64,000 nt of DNA from Adiantum capillus-veneris (taxonomy: Eukaryota > Streptophyta > Polypodiopsida > Polypodiales > Pteridaceae), in contig CM043943.1 in the NCBI GenBank assembly GCA_014529385.2, positions 157,934,247 to 157,998,246 on the forward strand. The letters are read 5' to 3'. The position numbers and the translations under genes are program-made. Numbering within the stretch: the first letter of the stretch is position 1; each line of letters begins with the position of its first letter. Below, one piece after another: positions 1-9,893 of the stretch. The notes beneath the pieces are model-generated. The model was not told where the DNA came from, made no database searches, and saw nothing but the letters and a program-made list of their open reading frames with translations.

Positions 1-1160
1 GAGGAATGACATCCACGATGCTCTTGCTTGCTTTGGCCCGTGAAAAGCTTCAATGCATGTGAGCAGCATTCGAAAAATTTTGTAGAGCATGGTACATGAG
101 AGATAAAGGAGACTTTTGAAGAATGTCATGGCGTCCGTTAGGGTTTTCAATATGTATTCCTCTGTCGATGTTCCGTGCTTTGGAGTGGTAATCTTGGATA
201 ATTCAGCCATGTAGGCCGCTTCTTATTCAGTGCTTCATGTGCTTGCCATGCACTTGCTCATCATCTATTAGTGGTACTTGAAACTCTTCTTCTCCTCCTA
301 GCCCTTTTGTGGGTTGTGTTTCCATCTCAGCAAAAGAGAGTGATGGAATTTCAACCTTTGGTTGCTCTGAGGTACCAGCTTCTTCTTGTGTCTCTGGCTA
401 TCCGTCTCGCAGCTGTTCTTCTCGTCGTACCCGCATCAGTGCAAAATCTCTTCCTTGTGACTGCTCCAGATTTAGCTCTAGCTCAAGATCTTTATTCTTC
501 TTTTCCAATGCCTTATATGCTTTGTCTGTACCTTTGATCGAGGCAACTGCGGGAGTTTCCCTTATCTGTCTCAAGAAAGTTTCCTGATCATTGATCCTTT
601 GCTCTGAATATTGCAAAGATGCTGGGTGGTGGTAGAAGGTGTGGCCTCTCTTTGTTCAATTGTCCTTGGTTGCTCAAAATTTTCTGCCTCCTCTGGTTCA
701 GACTCTTTTTCTTTGGCTTCCTCGCCCTTAGTACATTTAATGGTTGGTGAAGGTGGAGGGCTTGGCATCGGTTGGTCTTCCTGTTCTGTATATGGTGATG
801 ATGGTCTGGGAGACATCTCACCCTGTTGGTGCTGGGCTTCACTTTGTTGGGTCGGTTCATCTTGTCTCTGCTGCTCCGCCGCATCTTCCTTTTCTTTTCT
901 TTCAGCTTCTTGATATTCTTTTATCTTTAAGGCTTCTGCTTCTGCGTACATGCGTTCAAGAGAATCCTTGGGCTCTTGTGGTTCTCTCCTGATAGGATTC
1001 TTGGTTCAGGGTCCTCTTATATCTCTTGGAACCCACCTTGCCAGGTTCTCACCTGCAGCTTGGCGGCTTCTTTCGTAAGTATGTTTCTCTCTTTCAAATC
1101 TCGCCTTCTTCTGCTGAGGTTCCTCTTGGTATGCTATGGGCTGGGTGTCTAACCTCACTC
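1..1160 (-). pseudogene. Second, N-terminally truncated copy of the coiled-coil ORF (element G4, copy 2)
   Basis: Minus-strand frames at 571-951 and 398-616 encode a Glu/Lys/Gln-rich coiled-coil protein (YAEAEALKIKEYQEAERKEK, then a Ser/Pro-rich stretch, then YSEQRIND...LELELNLEQ). The same order of segments occurs at 4600-3458 in the neighbouring copy, so the two are duplicates. Homology starts near 1160, where a QEEPQ..ARFERE segment matches the QEEPQHKHARFERE segment of copy 1 near 4720; the N-terminal part present in copy 1 is missing. Stops and frameshifts break the frame. The left part (1-240) matches 2435-2700 of copy 1. Function is not recognised. The copy runs off the left edge of the window. 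Confidence 0.5.
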
Positions 1161-1614
1161 TTATCTTATTGCAAATTTAGCGAGAGCCACGATAAATTAT
1201 CAATCCATGGGATGAAGCTGACTCGACTAGTGCATAGAGGCTACGAGAGGTTATCAATCTCTTGGAAAACAACAAACAACTCACATCTAACTCAAGCTAC
1301 ACTCAAGTGACTGAAATTACCAAAAGCCAATCACTCATCGGCAAACAAATTACATCCGTTACAACATCAAATGATATCCAAACGTAACGGAACTTCTAGG
1401 ACATGTTTATAAGACCTAAGCACACATCTTATGGTCTCAAATCCCACTTTAGGTCAAGTGAAAAAATCGCGATTATTAACAGCAATGGATTTTGACCTAG
1501 TCGTTTTAACGCAGAATGCACCTAAATGCTTAGCAATGATGCCCCAATACCCCGCCTATGCTTAGTTTTTGATTTTGAAGTGTAAATTCCTACTTGTGAT
1601 GAAATTAGGCCGTT
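1160..1614 (-). other. Leader-like noncoding stretch between primer site and ORF copy 2
   Basis: No convincing coding frame was found. Its position between the primer-site-like sequence at 1615-1631 and the coiled-coil ORF remnant fits a retroelement leader. Nothing else was recognised. Confidence 0.3.
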
Positions 1615-1631
1615 GGTCGGCGACGCCAAAA
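1615..1631 (-). promoter_or_regulatory. Primer-binding-site-like sequence (gypsy type)
   Basis: The minus strand reads TTTTGGCGTCGCCGACC immediately downstream of an LTR-like segment. This resembles the TTTGGCGCC...-type primer sites of plant Ty3/gypsy elements of the Athila/Tat kind. The match is by eye and imperfect. Its value is positional: it follows the LTR at 1632-2050, so an element starts here and runs leftward. Confidence 0.5.
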
Positions 1632-2050
1632 GCTACAAAATACCGTGAAGTGTTTACGTCAATGCGTAGAGCTCTTACTTGCGGTTGCAATGCAACAAAC
1701 GCGACTGCAATGTGACAACCGGAGAGGGAGTAGGAAGCACGAGAAGGAGAGAAGTGAACGCCGTTATCTCACGTTGTGTATTTTATTATCCAAAACTTAA
1801 AATTAACTTACAAAAATTGGCTTTTATACCTTAGCCAAGGTTTTTGGTGGTCAAAACTAATAATCTAGGAGCTCTAACTAAAGATGGGTAGTGACAGGTT
1901 GATACAATCTGGAAGCTTGTAGCCCTGGCTCATCTATTACAAGGTTTATCCGTAAAATAGAAGTTACAGTATTCTCGATTTATCAAAATAATAAGTGTTT
2001 TTACAATGAGAGCTCGAAAAAATGGTATCCAAGTTAGCTTGCTGCTAACA
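1632..2050 (-). repeat. LTR (about 418 bp) shared by two tandem element copies
   Basis: On the minus strand the segment starts TGTTAGCAGCAAGC directly after a polypurine tract (2051-2066) and ends just before a primer-site-like sequence (1615-1631). Inside are a TATA-box-like GGTATAAAAG (complement of 1821-1830) and an AATAAA signal (complement of 1782-1787), in the order expected for U3-R-U5. The exact 3' end is uncertain by some 10-20 bases, because no clear CA terminus next to the primer site was found. No second copy of this LTR was found in the window. Confidence 0.55.
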
Positions 2051-2066
2051 TTCCCCCCCTCCTTGC
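2051..2066 (-). promoter_or_regulatory. Polypurine tract
   Basis: The minus strand reads AAGGAGGGGGGGAA directly before the LTR start TGTTAGCAGC. This is the plus-strand primer site expected upstream of a 3' LTR. Confidence 0.6.
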
Positions 2067-2146
2067 CTATGTCGTCCCTTGACACAGCTTTATGGGTTGG
2101 AATAGTCTTCAGGTTGACGGCTGGCGAGGCGGTCTTTAAGTGCGTT

Positions 2147-3035
2147 TTAAGCCTTTTCGTATCTGATCTTTCTCTCTTTATCTGGCACCTGCAAAAACTG
2201 CATAGTGACTCTGTTTTTAAGCTGAATAGCGGAGTAGCCCACAAATCTCGAAGTTAGGTTGTTGATCATTGGCCCAAAAATCTTCGTTTGCCAAGTGAAG
2301 AACCCTGTGTAGAACTCTTCCTCAAACGTCAACATATTGTTAGAAGGTAAGAACATACATCGGGCGTAGAAGCCATAGAGGATTTGTTCGGAAGGTTGGC
2401 CATTGAGATCGTAGCATAAACCTTTATTACCCTCTAGGAATGACATCCACAGGGTGCCTATGCTCTGGCTCATGGAATACTTTGATGCGGGTGAGCAGTA
2501 TTCAACAGATTTTATATAGCATCGCACATGATAGACCATGTAGACTTTTGAAGAATGACATGGCGCCCGTTAGGGTTTTCACGATGTATTCTTCTGGCAA
2601 CGGTCCCTTTTTTGGAGCAGGAAATATTGGGTAGTTCAACTAGGTTGGTCGCTTCTTGGTTATTGCCTCATGTGCTTGCCAAGTCCTTACTCGATCAGGT
2701 AGACTTTTGAAGAATGACATGGCACCCGTTAGGGTTTTCACCATGTATTCTTCTGGCAGCGGTTCCTTTTCTGGAGCATGCAATCTTGGGTAGTTCAGCT
2801 AGGTTGGCTGCTTCTTGGTTATTGCCTCATGTGCTTGCCAGGTCCTTACTCGTGGTACATGACAAAAAGTGGGATCCTTTTGAAGTGCCGCAAGTGCTCT
2901 TGTGAACAGAATCAGATACCTTGGATTCTTGTTTAACCAGCTCAGCCTCCACTTTGGGTGGTCTTCATGAGTGCCTTCTACTTGCATGTCTTTGTAAAGC
3001 CTCTCTTTGACTTGGAGCAACTCTACCTTTATCAA
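2147..3035 (-). pseudogene. C-terminal part of the coiled-coil ORF, copy 1
   Basis: Minus-strand frames at 2799-3035 and 2147-2539 continue the copy 1 protein downstream of the coiled coil. The first has HPKWRLSWLNKNPRYLILFT and a segment ending RTWQAHEAITKK; the second is a mixed hydrophobic segment (SEQILYGFYARCMF...TWQTKIFGPMINN). In-frame stops separate them, and the 159-bp tandem duplication doubles part of the sequence. The family is not recognised. The sequence runs down to the polypurine tract at 2051-2066, so it appears to be the last coding part of the element. Confidence 0.4.
2541..2858. repeat. 159-bp tandem duplication
   Basis: TAGACTTTTGAAGAATGACA starts at 2541 and again at 2700. 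The copies (2541-2699 and 2700-2858) differ by scattered substitutions and extend through the TGCCTCATGTGCTTGCC segment. A third, more diverged match lies at about 105-250 in copy 2. The duplication lies inside the C-terminal part of the decayed ORF and adds to its disruption. Confidence 0.8.
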
Positions 3036-3457
3036 AGAATATGGCAGGGATTTCTAATGCCATTGTGCATTGATTTGAGTGGGAGTGAGTTGAGTAACAT
3101 TGACAGAGTGAAGAACTATCAACTCCCCAATCCATCGCTGCTTTCCACTACTCAGCCACCTCCTTTCTCTTTGAGTGCATCTTCCTCAGCTTTTGACAGC
3201 TGGAACATCGGCACTATATCAACTTTTGTTAATTGTACCTGGAATTCCTCTTTGCCACCTAGCCCTTCTGTTGGCTATGTTTCCATCTCAACAAAAGAAA
3301 CTGAAGGAATATCTATCTGTGGCTATTTTGCAGTTCCTGCTTCTTCTTGCGTTTCTGGCCGTCTATCTCTCAGCAGTTGGTTGATTCTTTTAAGCTCGGC
3401 TATTTCTTTTCACATCTCTTCTTCTTGTTGCATCCGCATTAAAGCCAGGTCTATGCA

Positions 3458-4922
3458 CTAAGACTGCTCTAGTTTTAGCTCTAGCTCGAGGTCTCTGTTC
3501 TTTTTCTTTAATGCTTTGTACACTTCATCTGTCCCTTTGATCAAGGCAGCTGCGAGATTTTCTTGTATTTGCTGCAAAAAAGTTGCGTGATCATTTATTC
3601 TCTGTTCTGAGTATTGCAGTGAGGCCTTCGCTACATCTAACTGCACTTGAATCTTCTAAACTGATAGAGTTGTAGTTAGAAGTTCGTTGGTAACTTCTGT
3701 CAGCTGTTCATCTTTGGCTTTGCAAGCATCTATGAGCTTCATAAGTAGTTCACCTAATTCCTCCATCTCCTTTGGCTGTTTATCCCTTGCTAGCTGATGT
3801 TGTTCAGCTTCAGCTTTCAATTCCATCACTTGATTTTGTAGATCGGTGATGACATTTAATCTGTTGTCTAACTCTCCTTGGAGAGCATCAATCACCATCT
3901 CTAGTTCTTTAGCCTTTGTGCTGCGGCTAAGTGCTGCTGATCGGAGTCTTTCCGTCATATCCTGCATTTGCTTTGCATATTCATTGACTTGCAAGATTAC
4001 CTTATCATTTGATTGCCAATATTCATTCCTTGCTAGCTGTCTAGACGTCTCGGCAGTCTCTTGTGTCTCTCTCGGTGTCGTCGTGACGGCTAGTTGTTCT
4101 TGCCCTTGAGGCTGTGGTTGGCCTTCCTTTGCTTGGTCATCCTGAGGCTTCGTGGATGCCTCAGCCGTTTTGTGCTGTGTGGAGGTAGAAGGTGTTTCCT
4201 CTATTCCATGTTCGTGTGTTTGCTCAAACCTTGTGGTATCCTCTGGTGCAGGACTTGCTGCCCTTTCCAGCTCTGGTACTTGCTCTTTGTGTTTCTCTTG
4301 TGTAGTATCTGCCTATTGTGCAAATTCTGCTACTTCTCTTTGTTCAGCTCTGTTTCTATGGCTTTATCTACTAGTGATGGTGGTGGGCTTGGCATGGGGT
4401 GATCATGCTGTTCTGGAGCAGGTGAAGAAGGTCGGGGAGACATGTCACCTTGTTCATGTTGTGCTTCTCCTTGTGCAGTTGCTTCCTCTACTTGTTTTGT
4501 TGCTCCTCCGCCTCTTTAGCTTTTTGTTCTGCTTCTTGGCCTTCTTTCAGCTTCAAAGCTTCTGCCTCCTGATACATTTTTTCCAATAACTCTATGGGAT
4601 CTTCGGCCTATTTCTTGTCATGGTACTTTGTTCTTGGTCCTTACAGTTCAATGGGTACCCACTTTGCCGGGTCCTTGTCTTGAGCTTGGCGGCTGCGTTC
4701 ATAGGAGTGCTTTTCTCTTTCAAACCTGGCATGTTTATGTTGCGGCTCCTCTTGATGTGATGCCACGACTTTTCTTTTCATTTCCTTGATACATGCTCTT
4801 CTTTCCTCATTATCAAAGCTTTCACTACTATGCCGTTCTGGCGAGCTCTCAGCAGACTCTTCATCAGACTTGTATGTCCTCTTGGTAGATCTTGTGGTTC
4901 GAGGGGAAGGTTGTGCAGACAT
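3458..4922 (-). pseudogene. Coiled-coil and acidic/basic region of the ORF, copy 1
   Basis: Three minus-strand frames make a consistent series. 4641-4922 begins MSAQPSPRTTRSTKRTYKSD and is Ser/Glu/Arg-rich. About 4400-4590 has a charged EAEQK-type stretch. 3656-3994 is a long heptad-rich segment (QVNEYAKQMQDMTERLRSAA, then LDNRLNVITDLQNQVMELKA), followed by 3458-3646 (YSEQRIND..., LELELKLEQS). Repeated Leu/Ile spacing and the near-absence of Pro predict a coiled coil. At least two frame breaks separate the parts. No enzymatic motif was seen. Copy 2 repeats the same series at 398-1160. A structural or capsid-like role is possible but unsupported. Confidence 0.45.
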
Positions 4923-4934
4923 GATCCAAGTGTT

Positions 4935-5690
4935 CTAATCTGGGGCAGGTGGCAAGTTGTCTGCCACGCCAATAGCATGGTAGGCAATTTTTGTGAGAAC
5001 CTTTGGTGCTCCCAGATATGTTATTTTTTCCTCTTTCTTTTTCCCCTTCAATGTGGAAAACACGTACTGCACGTGGTCAATTGGTTGCCTGGTTGTTGAA
5101 TTGAGAACTTGTGTAAATGTTGTGTCAACCGCATGATTGGGTGTATACCTTGGTGGTCTCTTAGCGAGGAAGTGGAAGTGTTGGTGGTACAATCTTGCAG
5201 GTTCTTCTACCCGTTTCTGGATGAGATTGGCAAATGTCGCAGTGGCGGTTTCCTTGGTGAATGTTCCTGCCGTCTTTCTATCTCTTGCCCTCATGGTCAT
5301 TCCTTCTGTTGGCAATTTGAGAGCTTTTGCCACTATCTCTTTTGTAATCACCACTTCAACTTTGTTCCCTTGCTGGTCAGAGATTTGGGCGGTTCCATCT
5401 TCTTTGATTGTGGAAAGAGCTCATAAGCTTTTTGGAAATTTACTCTACACGGCTCTTGTTCGTAAAATTCTCTGAGTCCTAGCCTTCGGTTGGCTTCTTT
5501 TGTCTCGGGCTTTGCGGTGACATCATATACTTCTTTTGGTAGAAGTTGCAGTTCTACCCGATGTCCTTCTTCGCTTTTGAATCTACCTGTGAACACTGTG
5601 GTTTTGTTCTCTTGACAGATAGGTCGCTTTGGCAGTTTTGACTCAACTGGGGTCCAGTTGGTATAGTGGTAGCTCTTGCAGCTTCTCCTT
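4935..5690 (-). pseudogene. N-terminal globular part of the ORF, copy 1 (unknown retroelement-associated protein)
   Basis: Frames at 5348-5596 (FTGRFKSEEGHRVELQLLPK...VNFQKAYELFP) and 4935-5354 (VITKEIVAKALKLPTEG...KRVEEPARLYHQHFHFLAKR...TYLGAPKVLTKIAYHAIGV) overlap slightly and are probably one domain with a frameshift. The I-T-x-E-x-x-x-x-A-L-x-L-P start and later helical pattern vaguely recall plant transposon-associated proteins that pair a globular domain with a coiled coil. I cannot name the family with confidence. The coding frame probably extends upstream to about 5690. It sits downstream of the G1 protease-like ORF on the same strand, where Athila-type gypsy elements carry an extra ORF, but it may equally be a separate element. 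Confidence 0.4.
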
Positions 5691-6660
5691 TTATGAGAGC
5701 TTATTCTTGGCTTTTTCTGCAGCTTGCATGGCTCCCCTCGTGTCTCGTGGGAGACAACGCTGAAAACAGGTGACTGTGGACTCCGGAAAATATGCGCGAA
5801 GAGGGTCGAAAAGCTCTCTCTCCGAAGGCAACAAGTGAAAATGAAGTGATTTTAGCCTACCTTGGGTATCTATACTCGGACTTCCCGAACCATTTTTCCC
5901 CAGATTCCCCTGTTAGTCCTATTAGGTTTTGAAATCTATGTTAGACTCGAATTTTCCCAAACGGATTCCTGTAGCTCATTCTGCAAGAATTCTTCAAAAG
6001 TAGGTCCGACCGCCTAATTTAGGCTTCCCGCTTCCATTTGCCGATTTGATTGAAATTTTTTGTGCTTGTTTGCCTTGTCTTTTTTATCACCACCATGTCT
6101 TCAGTTTTTCCATCTAAGCTCCTTTGCTATTTACTATTAATCTTTGATCTGTTTATTGGAAAAATCAACGAAAATAACAAAATGCGCTACAAAAGCAAAG
6201 TGAAAATCCAATAATTAAGAAAATCCATTGAAAAACACAGCTTTATTGTTTTTTGTTGTATTTCTCCATTTTAAAGTCTCAATATCAAGAAAAATTATGA
6301 TAATTACCAAAAAGGACTATTTTTTGATGATTTTCTGATAGTATATACACTATTTACACTCATCGGGGAGATACTATCAGTTAATTTTTCCCTGTTGATG
6401 ATTTATAAGGGCATTATTAGGTAATTTTGCAAAAAATTCACACGTTAACATCAAAATTCTTCCTCCCTCTTCAAACATTGCCCTTAATTACTTAGTACCC
6501 TTCCACCCCTGCGGGAGATGGCGTACTCCAAGACGACTGTGTGCATGGGTTGAACAATCGTGTCTATGCATAGCCTTGGTTGGCTCTACCATGCTTTGAA
6601 GATCAATGCAATTCAAACCATTATGCTGTGCAAGAGTTGGGTCTTGAGTAGTTAAATCAA
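5690..6660. other. Noncoding stretch with a 10-bp inverted repeat
   Basis: No coding frame was recognised. The stretch becomes strongly AT-rich from 6050 to 6480. CTGATAGTAT at 6335-6344 and ATACTATCAG at 6371-6380 are perfect inverted arms with a 26-base loop. No polypurine tract or LTR boundary could be placed here, so it is unclear whether one element ends and another begins. Confidence 0.4.
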
Positions 6661-6667
6661 GGGTTTC

Positions 6668-7591
6668 TTATGTCGAGGCTTTCTGATGCTGTCTTCCAAA
6701 GAGCAAATCTTGTAGCTTGTGTGCTCTTTGCTCGATTGTGCCATTAGGATGCTTTATCACGCTAATTTTTTGAGCTGTTGGTATCAATAATGACTGTGGT
6801 CGAGCTTTTACCCGCCATTGATATCTTGGTTTGTCTTGGTCAGAATGGTGTGGTTGAGGTTTTTGAGACTTAACTCTCCATTTCTTGATTGGTTTTCCAG
6901 TTTGCGGAGAAGATAAGTGCTCCTTTTTCTTCCAAATGCATTTCGTGTTAGGTTCCTTTCTCAAAGATGCTCGTCTCTGTGTTTTGACCTTCGGAACCGT
7001 CTTTGGTATTGTCGATGATGTTTTGGGCACCCATATTTGAATCGGCTTGTCCTTAAGCTGTGCTTTTGGTACCCAAATTTTCCTGACTCCTTGCATGCTA
7101 CTTGTAGCCTTTGCTTGTCGATAGGATGGAAAAAGTTGATTGCTTTGTGATTTACTTTGCTGGTAATTGCCTTTCCATTCCTCCTTGCTTGGTGAAATTG
7201 GAACAACGAGTTGTCCGCCTTTAGGTGATAGCTTGAGCTGATTGGTATCCCAATCTGGTACTGCCTTGTATGTCCGTATCCAGGGAATTCCAAGAACCAT
7301 TGTCTCATTCATGTGTTCATCTCGTAAGCATACAAACTGATGAGGACATGAACATCCATGTACTATCACATTCAAGCTAACTACTCCCAATGTTGGTGTT
7401 GGGTTCTTGTTGCATTCTTTGATAGTCGCTATTCCTACTATCAGAGACTGACTTGTTCCTTTCTTGTACGTGGAATAACTGACTGCATTTACTCTAGCTC
7501 CTGTATCGACCAAAGCATTTGTGCTATGATTGTTGAGTTGTACTATAATGCGAAGGTCCATTCCATCTAACCACTCATCATTTGTTGACAC
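6668..7591 (-). CDS. Retropepsin-like aspartic protease domain downstream of integrase (element G1), with Trp-rich basic tail
   Basis: A 307-residue open frame. Residues 16-45 carry the retropepsin active-site context with LVDTGARVNAVS (catalytic DTG at 29-31). Residues about 99-114 have VLGIPW...VPDW, the second hydrophobic-Gly signature and the trailing Asp-Trp common in plant retroelement proteases. The remaining 190 residues are basic, with a short motif repeated at Trp 173, 187, 220, 238 and 259 (IWVPK, IWVPK, IWKKK, WRVK, WRVK). It lies downstream of the G1 integrase, separated by a basic linker, not between gag and RT where gypsy elements normally keep it. The frame is open, unlike most of G1. 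The first Met need not be a real start, since coding appears continuous with the linker at 7592-7850. Confidence 0.65.
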   Translation of the reverse strand: MSTNDEWLDGMDLRIIVQLNNHSTNALVDTGARVNAVSYSTYKKGTSQSLIVGIATIKECNKNPTPTLGVVSLNVIVHGCSCPHQFVCLRDEHMNETMVLGIPWIRTYKAVPDWDTNQLKLSPKGGQLVVPISPSKEEWKGNYQQSKSQSNQLFPSYRQAKATSSMQGVRKIWVPKAQLKDKPIQIWVPKTSSTIPKTVPKVKTQRRASLRKEPNTKCIWKKKEHLSSPQTGKPIKKWRVKSQKPQPHHSDQDKPRYQWRVKARPQSLLIPTAQKISVIKHPNGTIEQRAHKLQDLLFGRQHQKAST

Positions 7592-8325
7592 TGCATCTTT
7601 TTGTAATTCCCATTGTCGGTTACTATGTCTAGAGTGTTGATGGGATTAGGTATTTTTTATTCTTGAGAGCATATTTCCTTTTGAGTACCCAAAGCTGATC
7701 TTTCTCTGGGCTTCATCAATAACCTGCTGTCGCTTTATCTTTCTTTGCTTGGCTGCATACATTCTCTCTAGCAATTCATTGGTTAGTGGAAAATTGTACT
7801 TCTCTAAACGACATCCATTAATCTAATAGCCATTGGTTCACCATCTAGGGTGGACAACTTAACTGCTCCACTTGGAGATACATCTTCAATGATAAACGGT
7901 CCGTTTCTCTTTTTCTTAAACTTGCGAATGTGTTGCTTAAGGGAATAGACTAAAACTAAGTCCCTTCTTTTGAAGATTTTTGTAATTAGATGCGAATCAA
8001 ATTTTTTTTTTGTTGTTTCTGCTTTTGTGCATAGATGTGAGCTATGGTAGTTAGCCTTTTCTCATCTAGCTTTTCTAAATTCATGTCCAGTCTACTCAAG
8101 ATCCTTAGCTACCGTTAGTGTCGGAAATAGAAATTCTATTGGCAGTATGGAATCAAGACCATAAACAAGGTCAAAGGGTGTAGCATTTAAAGCTATTTTG
8201 AATGAAACTCGATAAGCCCATAGAGATGCACGGAGATTCATTTCCTAGTCTTCTCTTCCTGAACTAACCACTTTAGTCAATACCAAGCTAAGAATTTTAT
8301 TCATATCCTCAGCTTGTCTGTTTGC
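7592..8325 (-). pseudogene. G1 integrase C-terminal part and basic linker
   Basis: Minus-strand translation in broken frames shows the end of the integrase core (N-R-Q-A-E, with the catalytic Glu kept, then LWAYR and ATPFDLVYG near 8150-8320). A GPF/Y-type module follows near 7860-7990 (KRNGPFIIEDVSPSGAVKL, then STLDG). No chromodomain was seen, which argues for a non-chromovirus gypsy lineage. After this, a Lys/Arg/Gln-rich stretch (near 7690-7790, ERMYAAKQRKIKRQQ-like) leads into the protease-like ORF. Several stop codons show that the copy is dead. Confidence 0.6.
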
Positions 8326-9067
8326 TTATCGGTGATAGGGAGCTGATTTGTTATGGATGACCATAAATTCATTAAGAAGATACTCGATTACCTCATCAAG
8401 GAAATGAGTTTCCCTATCAATGAAAATTTCTATTGGCAGTCCATATCTTGTGAATACATACTCATATAAGAATGTGGCAGTGGTTCTGGCATCATTCTTT
8501 TGAGTTGCCTTAGCCTTAGCCCACTTAGTCACATAGTCCCTAGATACAATGATATATTGAACTTGGGTTCTATAAGCAGGTGGCTGTAAAGTCTATACCC
8601 CATTTTGCGAAAGCTCTAGCTCCCATGAGTGGTCTTAAGGGCATGCTATCTACACGTATTGACATTTTTTCTCGTTGACAAGCATAGCATCTCCAAACAT
8701 ATTCTTTGGCATCTGCAAAAAGTGTTGGCCACTATATGCCCACCATTAAGATTGCTCTTGCAGTGGTCTCACTAGAAAAGTGACCTCTAGCTAATCCAGC
8801 ATGTGTTTGTTCTATAATGGGAATATATTCGTCTTCATTTGCACAAAGACGCAAATGTTGATCCTTACCTCTCCGATACAACTGGTTTCCAATAAGAGCA
8901 TAGTCTCTTGCTTCTGTTTCAATTGCTCTTTGACGACGTTTACTCATATCCTCAAGAAATGTTCGGCTTGATAAGTAAGTAACTAGATAGTTAATCCACT
9001 TAGGAATAGGTGACATTTGAAACAATGTTATGTGAGGTATGGGTTTTGTTTTTGACATTGAGGACAA
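8326..9067 (-). pseudogene. G1 integrase: zinc-binding and catalytic core
   Basis: 8732-9067 encodes the HHCC region: RRGKDQHLRLCANEDEYIP, then HAGLARGHFSSETTARAIL with the two His; a W-R-C-Y-A-C-Q pair of Cys follows near 8690. The core follows: KWGIDF with the first catalytic Asp near 8600, then 8326-8532 with TKWAKAKAT and PIEIFIDRETHF containing the second Asp. The third acidic residue lies in the next segment. Frames are broken between the pieces. Integrase inserts the cDNA of the element into the genome; this copy cannot be functional. Confidence 0.7.
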
Positions 9068-9302
9068 TCCTTTACAAAAGAGAGAACATCACTCCTCATA
9101 GTTGGCCAAAATAGTCCAAGTCTTAAGATTTGTCGCATAGTTTGGTCTTTCGCAAAGTGAAGTCCTACTATGGTAATATGTGCTTGGATTAGGTGTTGGG
9201 TTTTCTCTTTAGGATAAATGCATAAGAGAAATATTCCATCTCGATTTCTTTTGTATAGCCTACCAGCTAGTAACCGTTACATAGGCGGTTGCTCAATTAA
9301 TC

Positions 9303-9830
9303 CTATTGTAATTGGAAGTGGTATTTGCGAATCCACTTGGCTATGGTCATCAATGATACCATATTTTCTGACCATCGAGGTATTATTTCCACGGAGAATA
9401 GATATGCGTCTGGTAGATCATCGTCTACTCCTTTAGGTAGTTCCTCTGAAACATTCCTAGAGAAATGATCTGCTCTTTGATGAGTGGTGCTTCCAATTGT
9501 ATGTGTATGGCCTTTGTCTACTTGGTTTCGCATCATCTCTCATGGGTATGGTATGCTGACAGATTTTTGGATCAACAGCTTGAGATCCTTGTAAGACCAA
9601 GCAAAGATATCTCGGTATTCTTTCAATAAGCTTAGCAAAAGCTCTTCTTCTTCTTCTGTTAGGTCATTTGCAATGTAGGCAGGTTTAGGCTCTTCTTCTA
9701 GATCAACCAAATCTACCTTTTTTGCGTTTTAGCTTGGTAGGCTTCCAAGATTACATTAATAGGCTCAAAAATTTTATCAACCAAAATTGATCCTCCAGAT
9801 TTCACGGTTGTTTTTTTGACTTCACTTCCC
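9303..9830 (-). pseudogene. G1 pre-RT region fused by deletion to the RNase H tail
   Basis: From about 9800 to 9500 the minus strand encodes the approach to a gypsy RT: LEEEPKPAYIANDLTEEEEE, then EYRDIFAWSYKDLK, and, in another frame, PMRDDAKPSRQRPYTYN. Directly after this, at about 9495, the sequence jumps to QRADHFSRN...VDDDLPDAYLF (9303-9536), which corresponds to the end of RNase H (ADxLSR) and the connection to integrase. The RT palm motifs and most of RNase H, expected to be roughly 1 to 1.5 kb, are absent. No protease signature was seen between gag and this region. Confidence 0.65.
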
Positions 9831-9893
9831 GTTTCTTTCACCTTTTCCTGGAATTGGTTTTTTTATTTCTCCTCGATTTCAGCCTGTTGTTTC

